Shown one piece after another: positions 37,136-44,918 of a stretch of DNA of 64,000 bases; within the stretch, counting starts at the first letter, position 1; every line of letters begins with the position of its first letter. This stretch comes from Streptomyces parvulus. Lineage in GTDB: Bacteria > Actinomycetota > Actinomycetes > Streptomycetales > Streptomycetaceae. Location: the NCBI RefSeq assembly GCF_014648855.1, contig NZ_BMRX01000004.1, forward strand, positions 248,001-312,000, read 5' to 3'. Position numbers and translations under genes: made by a program. The notes under the pieces were generated by a model. That model had not been told where the DNA came from. It saw only the letters and a list, made by a program, of their open reading frames with translations, and ran no database searches.

Positions 37136-38401
37136 GTGAAGTACCGCTCCCTCGCCCTGTTCTCCACGCTGGTGCTCGGTGCCGGGCTGGCCGCCTGCTC
37201 CTCGGGCGGCTCCTCCGACGACGCCGGCACCGGCCGGACCGCGCTCGACGTGTGGCTCATGCGCGACAGTGTCTCGGCCGGCTTCCAGCAGGAGTTCGAG
37301 ACGGGCTTCGAGAAGGCCCACCCCGAGATCGACCTGAAGATCCAGATCCAGGAGTGGGAGGGCATCGGCGAGAAGGTCACGGCCGCCCTGGCCAGCAACG
37401 ACGCCCCCGACGTCATCGAGGTCGGCAACACCCAGGTGGCCCAGTACGCGCAGAGCGGCGGCCTCACCGACTTCTCGGACCGGGTGGACGAACTGGGCGG
37501 CGGCGCCTGGCTGAAGGGGCTCGCGGAGCCCGGGGCGTACGAGGGGAAGCAGTACGGCATCCCCTACTACGCGGCCAACCGGGTCGTCATCCACCGCACC
37601 GACCTGTTCGAGAAGGCGGGCGTGGACCCCGCCTCCATCAGGACCCGGGACCAGTGGATCGCCGCCACCCGCAAGCTCGACGCGGGCGGCACCCAGGGGA
37701 TCTACCTGCCCGGGCAGAACTGGTACGTCCTGTCGGGCTTCGTCTGGGACGAGGGGGGCGACCTGGCCGTGAAGTCCGGCGGCGGCTGGAAGGGCGGCCT
37801 GGACAGCCCCGAGGCGCTGCGGGCGATGGACTTCTACCAGCGCCTCCAGGCCCTCGGCAAGGGCCCCAAGGACTCCGACGAGTCCCAGCCGCCGCAGGCG
37901 GAGGTGATGGCCAAGGGCCAGGTCGCCCAGATCATCGCCGTCCCCGGCGGTGCCAAGGTCATCGAGGAGAAGAACCCCGAACTCAAGGGCAAGCTCGGCT
38001 TCTTCCCGATTCCCGGCAAGACCGCCGACCGGCCCGGCGCGGTCTTCACCGGCGGTTCCGACCTGGTCGTCCCGGCCGTCGCCGCGCACCAGGAGGAGGC
38101 GTTCACCCTCATCCGGGAACTGACGGGCGACGCCTGGCAGAAGAAGCTCGCGGTCGCGATGAGCTACGTGCCGAACAAGACCACCCTGGCGGACGCCGTC
38201 GCCGGCGACCCGGGCACCGCGGCCATGGCGGCCGGCGCCGTCAACGGACACGCCACCCCCAACACCCCGCAGTGGGCCGCGGTCGAGGCCAAGAACCCGG
38301 TCAAGGAGTACATGACCGCCGTGCTCACCGGTGAGGACCCCGCGTCCGGGGCCGCGAAGGCCTCCCGGACCATCACCGACACCCTCAACAGCGACTCCTG
38401 A
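37136..38401 (+). CDS. Sugar ABC importer 1, solute-binding lipoprotein
   Basis: A 421-residue extracellular solute-binding protein (family 1). Signal peptide with lipobox LAAC followed by a Ser/Gly tether. It has family blocks VWLMRDSVSAGFQQEFETGF, YGIPYYAANRVVIHRTDLF and NTPQWAAVEAKNPV. The ligand is probably an oligosaccharide, judged from the adjoining glycosidases. The GTG start has AGAGG six bases upstream. First gene of a five-gene run: lipoprotein, two permeases, GH20, CBM3-GH16. Confidence 0.9.
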   Translation: MKYRSLALFSTLVLGAGLAACSSGGSSDDAGTGRTALDVWLMRDSVSAGFQQEFETGFEKAHPEIDLKIQIQEWEGIGEKVTAALASNDAPDVIEVGNTQVAQYAQSGGLTDFSDRVDELGGGAWLKGLAEPGAYEGKQYGIPYYAANRVVIHRTDLFEKAGVDPASIRTRDQWIAATRKLDAGGTQGIYLPGQNWYVLSGFVWDEGGDLAVKSGGGWKGGLDSPEALRAMDFYQRLQALGKGPKDSDESQPPQAEVMAKGQVAQIIAVPGGAKVIEEKNPELKGKLGFFPIPGKTADRPGAVFTGGSDLVVPAVAAHQEEAFTLIRELTGDAWQKKLAVAMSYVPNKTTLADAVAGDPGTAAMAAGAVNGHATPNTPQWAAVEAKNPVKEYMTAVLTGEDPASGAAKASRTITDTLNSDS

Positions 38402-38446
38402 CCGCCACCCCGACGACCCCGACGATCCCGAGGGACAGGAGACACC

Positions 38447-39430
38447 GTGTCGACCGTCCGTGAGCGGAGCGTGCCGCGCGAGGCGGCCCGCCGCCGTCCG
38501 GCCACCCCCGCCGGCTCCCCCCGCGGGCCCGGCGGGGCGGGGCGGGGCACGCCGTGGCCGTACCTGCTGGTCGCGCCCGCCGTGCTCGGCATGCTGTACC
38601 TGCTGCTCTATCCGCTGGGCCGCGCCCTGCTCATCTCCGTGCAGGACTTCCGGCTGCGCCAGCTCATCCTCGGCGACGCCGAGTTCGTGGGCCTGCGCAA
38701 CTACCGGACGCTGCTCGGCGACCCGGAGTTCTGGGAGGTGGTGCGGCGCACCTTCGTCTTCATGGCGGTCTGCGTGGTCGCCATCATGGTCCTGTCGACC
38801 CTGGTGGCGCTGATGACCGAGCGGCTGGGCAGGGTGGCCAGGACCGTGGTTCTCAGCTCCCTGGTGCTGGTGTGGGCGGTCCCCGTGGTCGCGGCCACCA
38901 CCGTGTTCCAGTGGCTGTTCCACTCCGAGTTCGGCATCGTCAACGAGACCCTGACCGGCCTCGGCCTCGACTCGTACGAGGGATACACCTGGTTCGCGCA
39001 CGGCGGCACCGCGTTCGCCATCGTGGTGGTGCTGATCGTCTGGCAGTCCGTGCCGTTCGCCGCGATCACGCTCTACTCGGCGCTGGTCACCGTGCCGGCC
39101 GAGCTGTACGAGTCGGCGCGGATGGACGGCGCGGGCGGCACGCGCGTCTTCCGCTCCGTCACGTTCCCGCTGATCCGGCCGATCTTCATGCTGGTCCTGT
39201 CGCTGGAGGTCATCTGGACGTTCAAGGCGTTCGTGCAGATCTGGGTGATGACCCGGGGCGGCCCCGGCGAGGCCACCACCATCCTGCCGGTGTACGCCGT
39301 GCAGACCGCGCTCTCCGGGCAGCGCTACGACCTGGGCTCGGCCGCCTCGATGCTCACGGTGCTGCTGATGAGCGGCGTCCTCGTCCTGTACTTCCGTCAA
39401 CTCTTCCGTCAGGAGGGCGAGCAGCTGTGA
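38447..39430 (+). CDS. Sugar ABC importer 1, permease (MalF-like)
   Basis: A 327-residue membrane protein with six helices and the EAA-type cytoplasmic loop YESARMDGAGGTRVFRSVTF near 225, which docks the ATPase. A basic, Pro/Gly-rich tail of about 35 residues precedes the first helix. The GTG start has AGGAG five bases upstream. It overlaps the second permease gene by 4 bp. No ATPase gene is present in the cluster. Confidence 0.92.
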   Translation: MSTVRERSVPREAARRRPATPAGSPRGPGGAGRGTPWPYLLVAPAVLGMLYLLLYPLGRALLISVQDFRLRQLILGDAEFVGLRNYRTLLGDPEFWEVVRRTFVFMAVCVVAIMVLSTLVALMTERLGRVARTVVLSSLVLVWAVPVVAATTVFQWLFHSEFGIVNETLTGLGLDSYEGYTWFAHGGTAFAIVVVLIVWQSVPFAAITLYSALVTVPAELYESARMDGAGGTRVFRSVTFPLIRPIFMLVLSLEVIWTFKAFVQIWVMTRGGPGEATTILPVYAVQTALSGQRYDLGSAASMLTVLLMSGVLVLYFRQLFRQEGEQL

Positions 39431-40290
39431 GCGTCCCGCGCCCCTCGCCGCCTCGCGCGCCCCGCCGCGCGCTGCGCCGGCTGCCGCTCAACGCGGCGGC
39501 CCTGTTCACCGTCCTGGTCTGCCTGTTCCCCGTGTACTGGATGGTCACGACCGCCCTCAAGCCGTCCACCGACATCCAGTCGTACGACCCCCGGCTGATC
39601 CCCGGCGCGTGGACGCTGGACCACTTCCGGCGGGCCGTCGGGGCCGACGGGTTCGCGCTGTTCTGGCGCAACAGCGTCCTGGTCACCCTGAGCGCCGTGC
39701 TCCTCGCCCTGCTGGTCGCCCTCGGCGCCGCCTACGCCGTGGCGCGGATGCGCTGGCGCGGGCGGCGGCAGTTCATGCTGGCGGTGTTCATCGCGCAGAT
39801 GGCGCCCTGGGAGTCACTGATCATCCCGATCTACATCATCTCCCGCGACACGGGGATGCTCGACCGCCTGCCCACGCTGACCCTCGTCTACTTCATGATC
39901 ACGCTGCCGTTCACGGTGGTCGTGCTGCGCGGCTTCATCGCCGGCATCCCGCCCGAACTGGAGGAGGCGGCGCAGGTCGACGGCTGCACCCGGGCCGCCG
40001 CGTTCCGCAAGGTCGCCTTCCCGCTGCTGGCGCCCGGTCTGATGGCGACCTCGCTCTTCGGCTTCATCACCGCCTGGAACGAGTTCACCTACGCCAACTT
40101 CCTCATCATCAAGCAGCAGGACAGCCGCACGCTGCCGGTCTGGCTGTCCTCGTTCCAGTCGACGTTCGGCACCGACTGGGGCGCCACCATGGCGGCCTCC
40201 ACGCTCTTCGCCCTCCCCGCCCTGGTGGTCTTCCTCGCCCTGCAGCGCCATGTGACGGCGGGGCTGGCCTCGGGAGGCGTCAAGGGCTGA
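39427..40290 (+). CDS. Sugar ABC importer 1, permease (MalG-like)
   Basis: A 287-residue six-helix permease with the EAA loop EEAAQVDGCTRAAAFRKVAF near 185. The GTG start overlaps the stop of the first permease (GTGA), giving translational coupling and a MalF/MalG-type heterodimer. The ATPase must come from elsewhere, probably MsiK. Confidence 0.92.
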   Translation: MSVPRPSPPRAPRRALRRLPLNAAALFTVLVCLFPVYWMVTTALKPSTDIQSYDPRLIPGAWTLDHFRRAVGADGFALFWRNSVLVTLSAVLLALLVALGAAYAVARMRWRGRRQFMLAVFIAQMAPWESLIIPIYIISRDTGMLDRLPTLTLVYFMITLPFTVVVLRGFIAGIPPELEEAAQVDGCTRAAAFRKVAFPLLAPGLMATSLFGFITAWNEFTYANFLIIKQQDSRTLPVWLSSFQSTFGTDWGATMAASTLFALPALVVFLALQRHVTAGLASGGVKG

Positions 40291-40356
40291 CCGCGCACGG
40301 CCGCCCACCGCCCTCCCCCACCCGCCGCGTCCCCGCCCGACCCCCGGAGCCGCCCC

Positions 40357-41973
40357 GTGGACCTGCCACGCCCCGAACTGGCCCTCGTGCCCCGCCCCCG
40401 ACGCCTGTCCACCCGTTCCGGCCGCTTCCGCCTCGACGAGACGACCCGGCTGCGGGTCACGCCCGGGGCCGGACCGGCGGCCGCCCTGCTGCGCTCCCTC
40501 CTCGCCCCGGCCACAGGCCTGCCGCTGCCGGCCTCCGCCGACGGGGCCTTCGTCCTCGCCCTCGACCCCGCCCTGACCGGCCTCGGTGAGGAGGGCTACG
40601 GCCTGACCGTCAGCCCGCAGGGCGTCCTCCTGCGCGCCGCCCACCCGGCCGGGCTGCTGCACGGCGTGCAGACGGTGCGGCAACTCCTGCCGTACGACGC
40701 CCTGTCCGGAGAGCCGGTGCGCGGCGTGCCGTGGGACCTGCCCGCCGTGGAGATCACCGACGTTCCCCGGCACCCCTGGCGCGGCTCCATGCTCGACGTG
40801 GCCCGGCACTTCCAGCCGGTGTCCTACCTGCGGCGGTACGTCGACCTGATGGCGCTGCACAAGCTGAACGTCTTCCACCTCCACCTCACCGACGACCAGG
40901 GCTGGCGGATGCCGGTGGCCGCGTACCCGCGGCTCACAGAGGTCGGCGGGGTGCGCACGGAGTCGATGGCCGGTCCCGCCGGCACCGACCGCTTCGACGG
41001 CGTGCCGCACGGCGGTGCGTACACCCGGGCGGAGCTGCGGGACCTGGTCGCGTACGCGGCCGAGCGCGGCGTGCGGGTGCTCCCGGAGACCGGCGTGCCC
41101 GGGCACGTGCGGGCCGCCCTGGCCGCCCACCCCGAACTGGGCACGGACCCCGGCCGGCGCCTGGACGTGTGGACCCACTGGGGGGTGTGCGAGAACGTCC
41201 TCGGCACCGACGACCACGTCCTCGACTTCTTCCGCACCGTCCTCGACGAGGTCATGGACGTCTTCCCCTCCCCGTACGTCCACCTCGGGGGCGACGAGTG
41301 CCCCACGGTCGAGTGGGAGCGCAGCGCGGCGGCGCGGGCCCGGGCCGCCGCGGAAGGGCTGCCCGGGCCCCGCGCGCTGCACCCCTGGTTCATCTCCCGC
41401 ATGTCCGAGCACGTGGTGCGCGCGGGCCGCCGCCCGGTCGTGTGGGCCGAGAACGGCGTCACCCTCCCGCTGGAGTGCACGGTGATGAGCTGGCGCGAGC
41501 CCGCCCACGCGCACGCCGCGGCACGGCGCGGGCACGAGGTGGTGCACGCCGACCACCGGGCCACGTACTTCGACTACCCGCGCGGCCCCGGCGCCGGTGA
41601 ACCGCCCGGCCAGCCCGGCGGGTTCGTCGACCTGCGCGCGGTGTACGACGTCGACCTGGCGCCGCCCGAGCCCGGGGCCGCGTCCCGGGTGCTGGGCGCC
41701 CAGGGCCAGTTGTGGACGGAGTTCGTCCCCACGCCGGAACACGTCGAGTACCTCACCTACCCGCGGCTGTGCGCGCTCGCCGAGCGGGTCTGGGACGGCG
41801 CGTACGGCTGGCGGGACTTCACGGCCCGGCTGGCCGGTCACCGGGCCCGGCTGGACGCCCTCGGCGTCCCGCACGCCGCGGCGCCGGCCCGGGTGCCGGC
41901 GCCGCACCCCACCGACCTCACACCCCCCACGCTCCCGCACCGGCGGGAGCCCTGCGGAAAGGACTCCGGATGA
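40357..41973 (+). CDS. GH20 beta-N-acetylhexosaminidase (cytosolic)
   Basis: A 538-residue GH20 enzyme. A short N-terminal hexosaminidase b-like domain (about 1-130) precedes the TIM barrel (WRGSMLDVARHFQP, HLHLTDDQGWRMP, catalytic Asp-Glu pair in HLGGDEC near 310). It lacks a signal peptide, so it should act inside on oligosaccharides brought in by the preceding importer, releasing beta-linked GlcNAc or GalNAc. The common PEIDxPGH motif reads PETGVPGHV here, an unusual change close to the active site. The GTG start has GGAG eight bases upstream. Its stop overlaps the next start (ATGA). Confidence 0.9.
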   Translation: MDLPRPELALVPRPRRLSTRSGRFRLDETTRLRVTPGAGPAAALLRSLLAPATGLPLPASADGAFVLALDPALTGLGEEGYGLTVSPQGVLLRAAHPAGLLHGVQTVRQLLPYDALSGEPVRGVPWDLPAVEITDVPRHPWRGSMLDVARHFQPVSYLRRYVDLMALHKLNVFHLHLTDDQGWRMPVAAYPRLTEVGGVRTESMAGPAGTDRFDGVPHGGAYTRAELRDLVAYAAERGVRVLPETGVPGHVRAALAAHPELGTDPGRRLDVWTHWGVCENVLGTDDHVLDFFRTVLDEVMDVFPSPYVHLGGDECPTVEWERSAAARARAAAEGLPGPRALHPWFISRMSEHVVRAGRRPVVWAENGVTLPLECTVMSWREPAHAHAAARRGHEVVHADHRATYFDYPRGPGAGEPPGQPGGFVDLRAVYDVDLAPPEPGAASRVLGAQGQLWTEFVPTPEHVEYLTYPRLCALAERVWDGAYGWRDFTARLAGHRARLDALGVPHAAAPARVPAPHPTDLTPPTLPHRREPCGKDSG

Positions 41974-43445
41974 GCAACCGACCCACCGGCCGATCCACCG
42001 GCCGGCCCGGCCCCGGGCGCGCCCGACTGGCGCTCGCCCTCGCGGCCCTCCTGGGCGGCGGTGTGCTGACCGCCCTCCCGGCCCAGGCCGCCCCCGCGGC
42101 GGCGGACGGCCTGAGCGTCCAGTACCGAACGAGCGCGGGCGGAGCCACCGCGGACCAGACCGAGCCCTGGCTCAAGGTCCGCAACACCGGCTCCTCCCCG
42201 GTGCAGTTGAGCCAGGTGAAGGTCCGCTACTACTTCAAGGCCGACTCGCCGAGCGACACGTACCGCTTCGCCTGCTCCTGGGCGGTGCGCGGCTGCTCGG
42301 TCGTCACCGGCACGTTCGGCACGCTGGGCAACCCGACGGCGACGGCCGACCGCTACCTGGAGATCGGCTTCACCCAGGCGGCCGGCACCCTGGCCCCCGG
42401 CGCGGACACCGGCGACCTCCAACTGCGCTTCCACCGGGCGAACTGGCAGACCCTGCGGCAGAGCGACGACTACTCCTTCAACGGCGCCCAGACCTCGTAC
42501 GCTAACTGGGACAAGGTCACCGCCCAGCTCGCCGGTGCCACCGTGTGGGGCGCGGCCCCCGAGGGCAACGACCCCACCGACCCCACCGACCCCACCGACC
42601 CCACCGATCCGACCGATCCGACCGACCCGCCGGGTGGCGGACAGTCACTGTTCGACGACTTCGACTACAGCTCGCACACCGACCCGGCCATCTCCGCGCA
42701 CGGCTGGAACGTGCGGGCCAACTCCGGTGGGCCCGGCGTCCCGGGGGCCACCTGGGACCCGTCCAAGGTCACCTTCGTCTCGGCCGGGGGCAATTCGGTG
42801 ATGAACCTGGAGACCTCCACGGCCGGCACCGGCGCCTCCACCACGCACACCGAGGTCCTCACCCGGGCCACGAAGTTCAGGAACGGCACCTACGCCGCGC
42901 GCGTGAAGTTCTCCGACGCGCCCAAGTCGGGGCCCGACGGCGACCACCTGGTGCAGACGTTCTTCACCATCAACGACCTCAAGGCCCCGATGGCCGACGA
43001 CTACGCCGAGTACGACTTCGAGTACCTGCCGAACGGCGGCTGGGGCGAACCGGCGAACATCCTCTACACGACGTCCTGGGAGACCTACAACCCGGAACCC
43101 TGGCAGGCCGTCAACCAGCACTCGGAGCAGCGCCGGAGCTACGCGGGCTGGCACGACCTGGTCGTCACGATCGACGACAGCGCCATCACGTACTACGTGG
43201 ACGGGCAGCACTTCGGCACGCATGACGCGCAGTACCTGCCCGAGCGGCCGATGTCGATCAACTTCAACCAGTGGCTGATCGACCTGAACGGCCAGACGTC
43301 GACGGCCCCGCGCGCCTACGACCAGCAGGTCGACTACGTCCTGCACGTCAAGGACCAGGTGCTCACCCCGGCCCAGGTCGCCGCGAAGGTCGCCGGCTAC
43401 CGGAACGCCGGAACGGGCTTCGTGGACGAGGTGCCCGCCACCTGA
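41970..43445 (+). CDS. Secreted CBM3-GH16-type glycanase
   Basis: A 491-residue exported enzyme. A signal peptide (about 1-42, ending AQA) is followed by a cellulose-binding CBM3 domain (about 47-195), a linker of six Asp-Pro-Thr units (about 200-220) and a GH16-like jelly-roll. The catalytic triad ExDxE is seen as AEYDFE (E347, D349, E351). GH16 enzymes cut beta-glucans, xyloglucan or galactans; which one is not evident. Coupled to the GH20 gene by an ATGA overlap, so it is part of the importer 1 operon, and ended by a hairpin. Confidence 0.85.
   Translation: MSNRPTGRSTGRPGPGRARLALALAALLGGGVLTALPAQAAPAAADGLSVQYRTSAGGATADQTEPWLKVRNTGSSPVQLSQVKVRYYFKADSPSDTYRFACSWAVRGCSVVTGTFGTLGNPTATADRYLEIGFTQAAGTLAPGADTGDLQLRFHRANWQTLRQSDDYSFNGAQTSYANWDKVTAQLAGATVWGAAPEGNDPTDPTDPTDPTDPTDPTDPPGGGQSLFDDFDYSSHTDPAISAHGWNVRANSGGPGVPGATWDPSKVTFVSAGGNSVMNLETSTAGTGASTTHTEVLTRATKFRNGTYAARVKFSDAPKSGPDGDHLVQTFFTINDLKAPMADDYAEYDFEYLPNGGWGEPANILYTTSWETYNPEPWQAVNQHSEQRRSYAGWHDLVVTIDDSAITYYVDGQHFGTHDAQYLPERPMSINFNQWLIDLNGQTSTAPRAYDQQVDYVLHVKDQVLTPAQVAAKVAGYRNAGTGFVDEVPAT
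42567..42632 (+). repeat. Tandem GAC-CCC-ACC repeat coding for a DPT linker
   Basis: A 9-bp unit repeated about seven times, the last copies drifting to GATCCGACC. It codes for the flexible Asp-Pro-Thr linker between the binding and catalytic domains and may change copy number. Confidence 0.85.
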
Positions 43446-43450
43446 CTCCC

Positions 43451-43502
43451 GGCGGGGACGGTCAGAACAGCCGCTCCTGGGCGGGTGCGGACCGTCCCCG
43501 CC
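43451..43502. terminator. Long-loop hairpin between convergent genes
   Basis: Perfect 13-bp arms (43451-43463 with 43490-43502) and a 26-base loop. The right arm is inside the 3' end of the convergent small gene, so that gene's coding end doubles as part of the terminator. Confidence 0.6.
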
Positions 43503-43683
43503 GGCCGCGGGGCCGGGAGCCGGGTGCGGGCGCCTCCTCCCCGAACAGCGGGGCGGTGCCGTACTCGTCGGGTTCGGCCGGCACGGTGGCGGGACCGGTG
43601 CCCACGTTGAGGACCAGCGGGGCGTCCCGGTCGAAGTCGCCGGGTGTCATCGCCACCCACTCTCGGTCCTGCCGCTCTCCCAC
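43462..43683 (-). CDS. Small hypothetical protein (73 residues)
   Basis: A 73-residue soluble protein with an acidic, conserved-looking centre (AMTPGDFDRDAPLVLNVG) and a basic, Pro/Arg-rich C-terminus ending ERLF. I recall similar small proteins in other Streptomyces, without a function. The start is a GTG with GAGAGG about nine bases upstream; the ATG of MTPGDFD is a possible later start. It stands between two carbohydrate operons on the opposite strand. Confidence 0.6.
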   Translation of the reverse strand: MGERQDREWVAMTPGDFDRDAPLVLNVGTGPATVPAEPDEYGTAPLFGEEAPAPGSRPRGRRGRSAPAQERLF

Positions 43684-44055
43684 GCACCGACACCTCTCTC
43701 GCGCCGCCCGCCGCGACCACGCGACGCTACCAGCCTCGCGGCCACCCGGTGATCAGGGCTCCGACCTGGCTCGCTCCCATCGTTCCCGGCGATCCGCCCA
43801 CCGACGCATGATGATTGATTCTGCACCGAACAGAGCCTCTTCGATCAGCTTCAAGCACCCGCTCTCTCGATTCGAACCCTTGACAGAGCCTGGACCCGGT
43901 CGATTTACTCCCGGTCAACGCCGATGCCACGCGATCGGCGGCAGAGGTACGCCCAGCCGGTAGCTGGCCCGACGCCAGGAGCCCGGACTGAGTCGCCAGG
44001 ACGGCCGAGCGCGTCCGAGGCGGGGCCGTGCCCACCATCCTCCGGAGCTCGAACC
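43684..44055. other. Upstream region of the GH114 operon
   Basis: This 372-bp stretch has no convincing gene. It has lower GC than its surroundings around 43800-43920. A TTGACA (43880-43885) is followed after 18 bp by TTTACT (43904-43909), a likely promoter. Two direct copies of CCCGGTC (43895-43901 and 43910-43916) flank that -10 element, spaced 15 bp, and could be an operator. A TTCGAA sequence near 43870 looks like a tRNA T-loop but has no matching stem. Confidence 0.5.
43880..43909 (+). promoter_or_regulatory. Putative promoter and operator of the GH114 operon
   Basis: A consensus -35 TTGACA, an 18-bp spacer and a TTTACT -10-like box, about 145 bp before the GH114 start. CCCGGTC direct repeats sit on either side of the -10, a placement that suits repression. 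This element differs from the CTGGTC repeats near the GntR gene. Confidence 0.5.
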
Positions 44056-44886
44056 ATGAGCCGCACGCAGGTGCACACCTCGAAGAAGAAGCCGGTGCTG
44101 GCGGGCGTCTGCGCCGCCGCCGTCCTCGCCACCGCCGCCGCCCTCGTCCCAGGCAGCACCCCCGCCGAGGCCGCGGTACCGGCCCCGCCCCCGGCCGGCG
44201 CCGGCTTCGACTACCAGATCGGCGGCGCCTACACCCCGCCTTCCGGCGTACGGGTGGTCAGCCGCGACCACACGGCCTCCCCCGCCGCGGGCCTCTACAA
44301 CATCTGCTACGTCAACGCCTTCCAGGCCCAGCGGGGCGCCGAGGGCGAGTGGGACGACGACCTGCTGCTGCGCGACGGCGCGGGGAAGGTCGTCTACGAC
44401 ACCGAGTGGAAGGAGGCCCTGCTCGACACCCGCACCGCCGACAAGCGCCGGCGCATCGCCGACAAGGTCGGTACCTGGATCGACGCCTGCGCGGACAAGG
44501 GCTTCCAGGCCGTCGAGCCGGACAACTACGACAGCTACACCCGCTCGAAGAATCTCTTGGACGCCGCCGACGCCCAGGCCTTCGTCAAGCTGCTCGCCGA
44601 GCGCGCGCACGCCGGAGGACTGGCCATCGGGCAGAAGAACACCGTCGAACTCGCCGGGAACCGCGTCGCCAACGGTCTGGACTTCGCGGTCGCCGAGGAG
44701 TGCGGCGAGTGGGACGAGTGCGGGGACTACACGGCCGAGTTCGGCGACCACGTGATCGTCGTCGAGTACACCGCCGCGGGCCTGAGGAAGGCGTGCTCCG
44801 GGTTCGGCGACACGCTGAGCATCGTACGGCGCGACCTGGACGTCTCGCCGAAGGGCAGCAGCTCCTACGTCCGCGAGACCTGCTGA
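44056..44886 (+). CDS. Secreted GH114 endo-alpha-1,4-polygalactosaminidase
   Basis: A 276-residue exported glycosidase. A signal peptide (KKKPVLAGVCAAAVLATAAA, ending AEA-AVP) is followed by a compact GH114 (DUF297) TIM barrel. Family motifs include GFQAVEPDNYDSY with likely catalytic E154/D156, LAIGQKN, and FAVAEECGEWDEC (E214/E215). Known GH114 enzymes cut alpha-1,4-linked galactosamine in fungal galactosaminogalactan and similar polymers. The ATG has GGAG nine bases upstream; an in-frame ATG 132 bp earlier has no ribosome site and gives no signal peptide. First gene of an operon with an importer, kinase, GH4 and oxidoreductase. Confidence 0.9.
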   Translation: MSRTQVHTSKKKPVLAGVCAAAVLATAAALVPGSTPAEAAVPAPPPAGAGFDYQIGGAYTPPSGVRVVSRDHTASPAAGLYNICYVNAFQAQRGAEGEWDDDLLLRDGAGKVVYDTEWKEALLDTRTADKRRRIADKVGTWIDACADKGFQAVEPDNYDSYTRSKNLLDAADAQAFVKLLAERAHAGGLAIGQKNTVELAGNRVANGLDFAVAEECGEWDECGDYTAEFGDHVIVVEYTAAGLRKACSGFGDTLSIVRRDLDVSPKGSSSYVRETC

Positions 44887-44918
44887 CTTCACCCGACGGC
44901 CAGTCCTTGGAGGTACAG

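Noticed and set aside
43860..43890. TTCGAA sequence resembling a tRNA T-loop
   Set aside because: The flanking five-base arms do not pair, and no acceptor or anticodon stem is found within 90 bp on either strand.
44056..44187. Longer GH114 protein starting 132 bp upstream (43924)
   Set aside because: No ribosome site there and the signal peptide would be buried inside the protein.
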